Shown here in pieces: positions 17,214-18,809 of a DNA stretch of 18,809 nucleotides. The notes under the pieces are model-generated. The model made no database searches. It saw only the letters and a program-made list of their open reading frames with translations, and had not been told where the DNA came from. The DNA is from CAZBBB01 sp964490005. GTDB taxonomy: Bacteria > Planctomycetota > B15-G4. The stretch covers positions 1-18,809 of the forward strand of contig CAZBBB010000056.1 of the NCBI GenBank assembly GCA_964490005.1, given 5' to 3'. A program made the translations under genes and the position numbers. Position 1 is the first letter of the stretch. Each line of letters begins with the position of its first letter.

Positions 17214-18188
17214 ATGACCGAGATGACGATGGTGCAGGCCGTGAACGCGGCCCTGCACGAGGAGATGGCCCGCAGCAGCGACGTGGTCGTGCTGGGCGAG
17301 GACGTCGGCGTGAACGGCGGCGTGTTCCGCTGCACGGCCGACCTGCACGCCAAGTTCGGCGACGACCGCGTGATCGACACGCCGCTGTCCGAGTCGGGCA
17401 TCATCGGCGCGGCGATCGGCATGGCGCTCTACGGCCTGCGGCCGGTGCCCGAGATCCAGTTCTCCGATTTCATCTGGCCGGCCTTCGACCAGATCACGAG
17501 CGAGATGGCCAAGATGCGCTACCGCAGCGGCGGGCAGTTCACCTGCCCGATGGTGGTGCGCACGCCCTACGGCGGCGGCATCCGCGGCGGGCACTACCAC
17601 AGCCAGAGCCCCGAGATGTACTTCACGCACACGGCGGGCCTGGTCGTGGCGATCCCCAGCGACCCCTACGACGCCAAGGGCATGCTCAAGGCCGCCATCC
17701 GCAGCGACGACCCGGTGCTGTTCCTCGAGCCCAAGCGCGTCTACCGCCACCCGAAGATGGAGGTCCCCGACGCGGACTACGTCGTCGAGCTGGGCAAGGC
17801 GGCCGTGCGTCGGCAGGGCGGCGACTTCACCATCAGCTGCTACGGCGCGATGGTGGGCGTGGCGCTCGAGGCTTGCGAGAAGGCTGCCGAGCAGGGTTGG
17901 GAGGGCGAGGTCCTCGACCTGCGCACGCTGCTGCCGCTCGACGAGCCGGCGCTGCTCGAGAGCGTCACGAAGACGGGCCGCCTCGTCGTGCTGCAGGAGG
18001 CGCCCAAGTTCTGCGGCTTCGGCAGCGAGATCGCGGCGATCGTCGCCGAGAAGGCCATCGACGTGCTCGAGGCGCCCATCGCGCGCGTCGCGGGCTTCGA
18101 CACGCCCTTCCCGTACACGCTCGAGCACGTGTACATGCCGCACGCCGATCGCGTGCTCAACGCGATCACCAAGGTCATGACCTACTGA
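17214..18188 (+). CDS. bkdAB: 2-oxo-acid dehydrogenase E1 beta, branched-chain type
   Basis: 324 residues from the ATG at 17214, with AGGA eight bases upstream; ATGs at 17223 and 17229 are less favoured. It forms the E1 heterotetramer with E1 alpha and completes the ThDP site. The sequence keeps the transketolase-like Pyr domain (GEDVGVNGGVFRCT, IQFSDFIWPAFDQI, HSQSPE) and the C-terminal domain (DLRTLLPLD, FDTPFPYTLE). The GGVFRCT and YHSQSPE segments resemble human and bacterial BCKDH E1 beta. Its length is normal for the family. It is followed after 38 bases by E2. Confidence 0.93.
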   Translation: MTEMTMVQAVNAALHEEMARSSDVVVLGEDVGVNGGVFRCTADLHAKFGDDRVIDTPLSESGIIGAAIGMALYGLRPVPEIQFSDFIWPAFDQITSEMAKMRYRSGGQFTCPMVVRTPYGGGIRGGHYHSQSPEMYFTHTAGLVVAIPSDPYDAKGMLKAAIRSDDPVLFLEPKRVYRHPKMEVPDADYVVELGKAAVRRQGGDFTISCYGAMVGVALEACEKAAEQGWEGEVLDLRTLLPLDEPALLESVTKTGRLVVLQEAPKFCGFGSEIAAIVAEKAIDVLEAPIARVAGFDTPFPYTLEHVYMPHADRVLNAITKVMTY

Positions 18189-18226
18189 CGAGAGGGAGCG
18201 CGGCCCGCCGGCCGCGGTGCACGGAT

Positions 18227-18809
18227 ATGGCGCACATCGAGTTCAAGCTGCCCGACATCGGCGAAGGCGTGGCCGAGGGCGAGATCACCAAGTGGCTGGT
18301 CAAGGCCGGCGACGCGGTCGTCGAGGACCAGCCGATCGTCGAGGTCATGACCGACAAGGCCACGGTCGAGATCGGCTCGCCCGTGACCGGGCGGATCGTC
18401 GAGATCAAGGCGGCCGACGGGCAGACCGTGCCGGTGGGTTCGGTGATCGTGCTGCTCGAAAAGGGCGGCGCGCCCGCCGCCCCCGCGCCGAAGGCCGCGA
18501 CTCCCGCGCCGGCGCACAAGCCCGCGCCCGCGGCGCAGGCTGCGCCTGCCCCGGCGGCTCCGAAGCCCGCGCCCGCGACGCATGCAGCGCCCAAGGCCGC
18601 GCCCGCGCCGGCACCCGTCGCGAAGGCTGCGGCGCCCGCGCCGGCCGCCGGCAACGACGGCGAGTTCGAGGAAGTCAACTTCGCGCTGCCGGACATCGGC
18701 GAAGGCGTGGCCGAGGGCGAAGTCACCAAGTGGCTCGTGAAGGCCGGCGACACCGTCGTCGAGGACCAGCCGATCGTCGAGGTCATGACCGACAAGGCCA
18801 CGGTCGAGA
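18227..18809 (+). CDS. Dihydrolipoyl acyltransferase E2 with two lipoyl domains (3' partial)
   Basis: The gene runs off the right edge after 194 full codons; it starts at the ATG at 18227. Lipoyl domain 1 (residues about 4-80) has LPDIGEGVAEGE and the lipoylated K44 in MTDKATVE. A long Ala/Pro/Lys linker (about 82-140) leads to lipoyl domain 2, with K190 in the same motif at the cut. The E1-binding and catalytic domains lie outside. The lipoyl groups are made by LipA, four genes in line upstream. Two lipoyl domains are more usual in pyruvate E2 than in branched-chain E2, so the substrate stays open. No good ribosome site is visible. Confidence 0.93.
   Translation, partial: MAHIEFKLPDIGEGVAEGEITKWLVKAGDAVVEDQPIVEVMTDKATVEIGSPVTGRIVEIKAADGQTVPVGSVIVLLEKGGAPAAPAPKAATPAPAHKPAPAAQAAPAPAAPKPAPATHAAPKAAPAPAPVAKAAAPAPAAGNDGEFEEVNFALPDIGEGVAEGEVTKWLVKAGDTVVEDQPIVEVMTDKATVE
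18248..18371 (+). repeat. Lipoyl-domain direct repeat, copy 1
   Basis: This 124-base stretch matches 18686-18809 at 117 of 124 positions by hand alignment, and the last 55 bases are identical. It codes for the core of lipoyl domain 1 around K44. Confidence 0.85.
18686..18809 (+). repeat. Lipoyl-domain direct repeat, copy 2
   Basis: Second copy, 438 bases (146 codons) after copy 1, in the same frame and coding for lipoyl domain 2 around K190. The window ends inside it, so the full repeat is longer than seen. Confidence 0.85.

Noticed and set aside
18175..18801. 208-codon minus-strand frame opposite E2
   Set aside because: It is the antisense of the Ala/Pro linker and lipoyl domains, hence its Ala/Gly repeats.
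1..18809. CRISPR array, tRNA or rRNA genes
   Set aside because: No spaced short repeats and no RNA-gene signature were seen while reading; the DNA is almost fully coding.

Overview
This is a GC-rich bacterial window with three functional blocks, plus a partial gene at each edge. The host cannot be named from sequence alone. The DUF1549-like/DUF1501-like pair is a habit of Planctomycetota and some Acidobacteriota- or Myxococcota-like lineages, and the 2-oxo-acid dehydrogenase genes fit an aerobic or facultative GC-rich Gram-negative. A Gram-negative envelope is implied by the tripartite RND exporter with an outer-membrane channel.

Block 1 (2-6089, + strand) is a tightly packed exported module. 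It holds a DUF1549-like helical protein with a signal peptide (5' end off the window), a Tat-exported DUF1501/alkaline-phosphatase-superfamily protein, and a 1252-residue secreted protein. That last protein joins ten CxxCH haem sites, an LVIVD-type beta-propeller and five to six EF-hand calcium loops. I do not recognise this combination as a described system; it is the most interesting part of the window.

Block 2 (14882 down to 6105, - strand) is a heavy-metal efflux operon. In transcription order it encodes a small Cys-rich exported protein, CzcC (outer-membrane channel), CzcB (periplasmic adaptor with a His-rich N-terminus), a Zn/Cd/Pb-type P1B ATPase and CzcA (RND pump). The ATPase would move metal from cytoplasm to periplasm, and CzcCBA would then expel it from the cell. 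The ATPase lies between czcB and czcA. Two perfect stem-loops lie between the small gene and czcC. A sampled line of this block looks less GC-rich than a sampled line of the flanking genes, which suggests separate acquisition. No transposase or integrase is visible.

Block 3 (15119-18809, + strand) runs lipA, E1 alpha, E1 beta and E2 (cut by the window end) of a 2-oxo-acid dehydrogenase complex. Both E1 subunits most resemble the branched-chain type. LipA makes the lipoyl cofactor carried by E2, so cofactor synthesis and its client enzyme are in one operon. E2 has two lipoyl domains whose DNA is almost identical.

Blocks 1 and 2 converge with only 15 bases between stop codons. Blocks 2 and 3 diverge from a 236-base region holding a candidate promoter for the metal operon and a GC-rich leader for lipA. 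No RNA gene, CRISPR array or insertion sequence was found, and there is no stretch over 300 bases without a gene.
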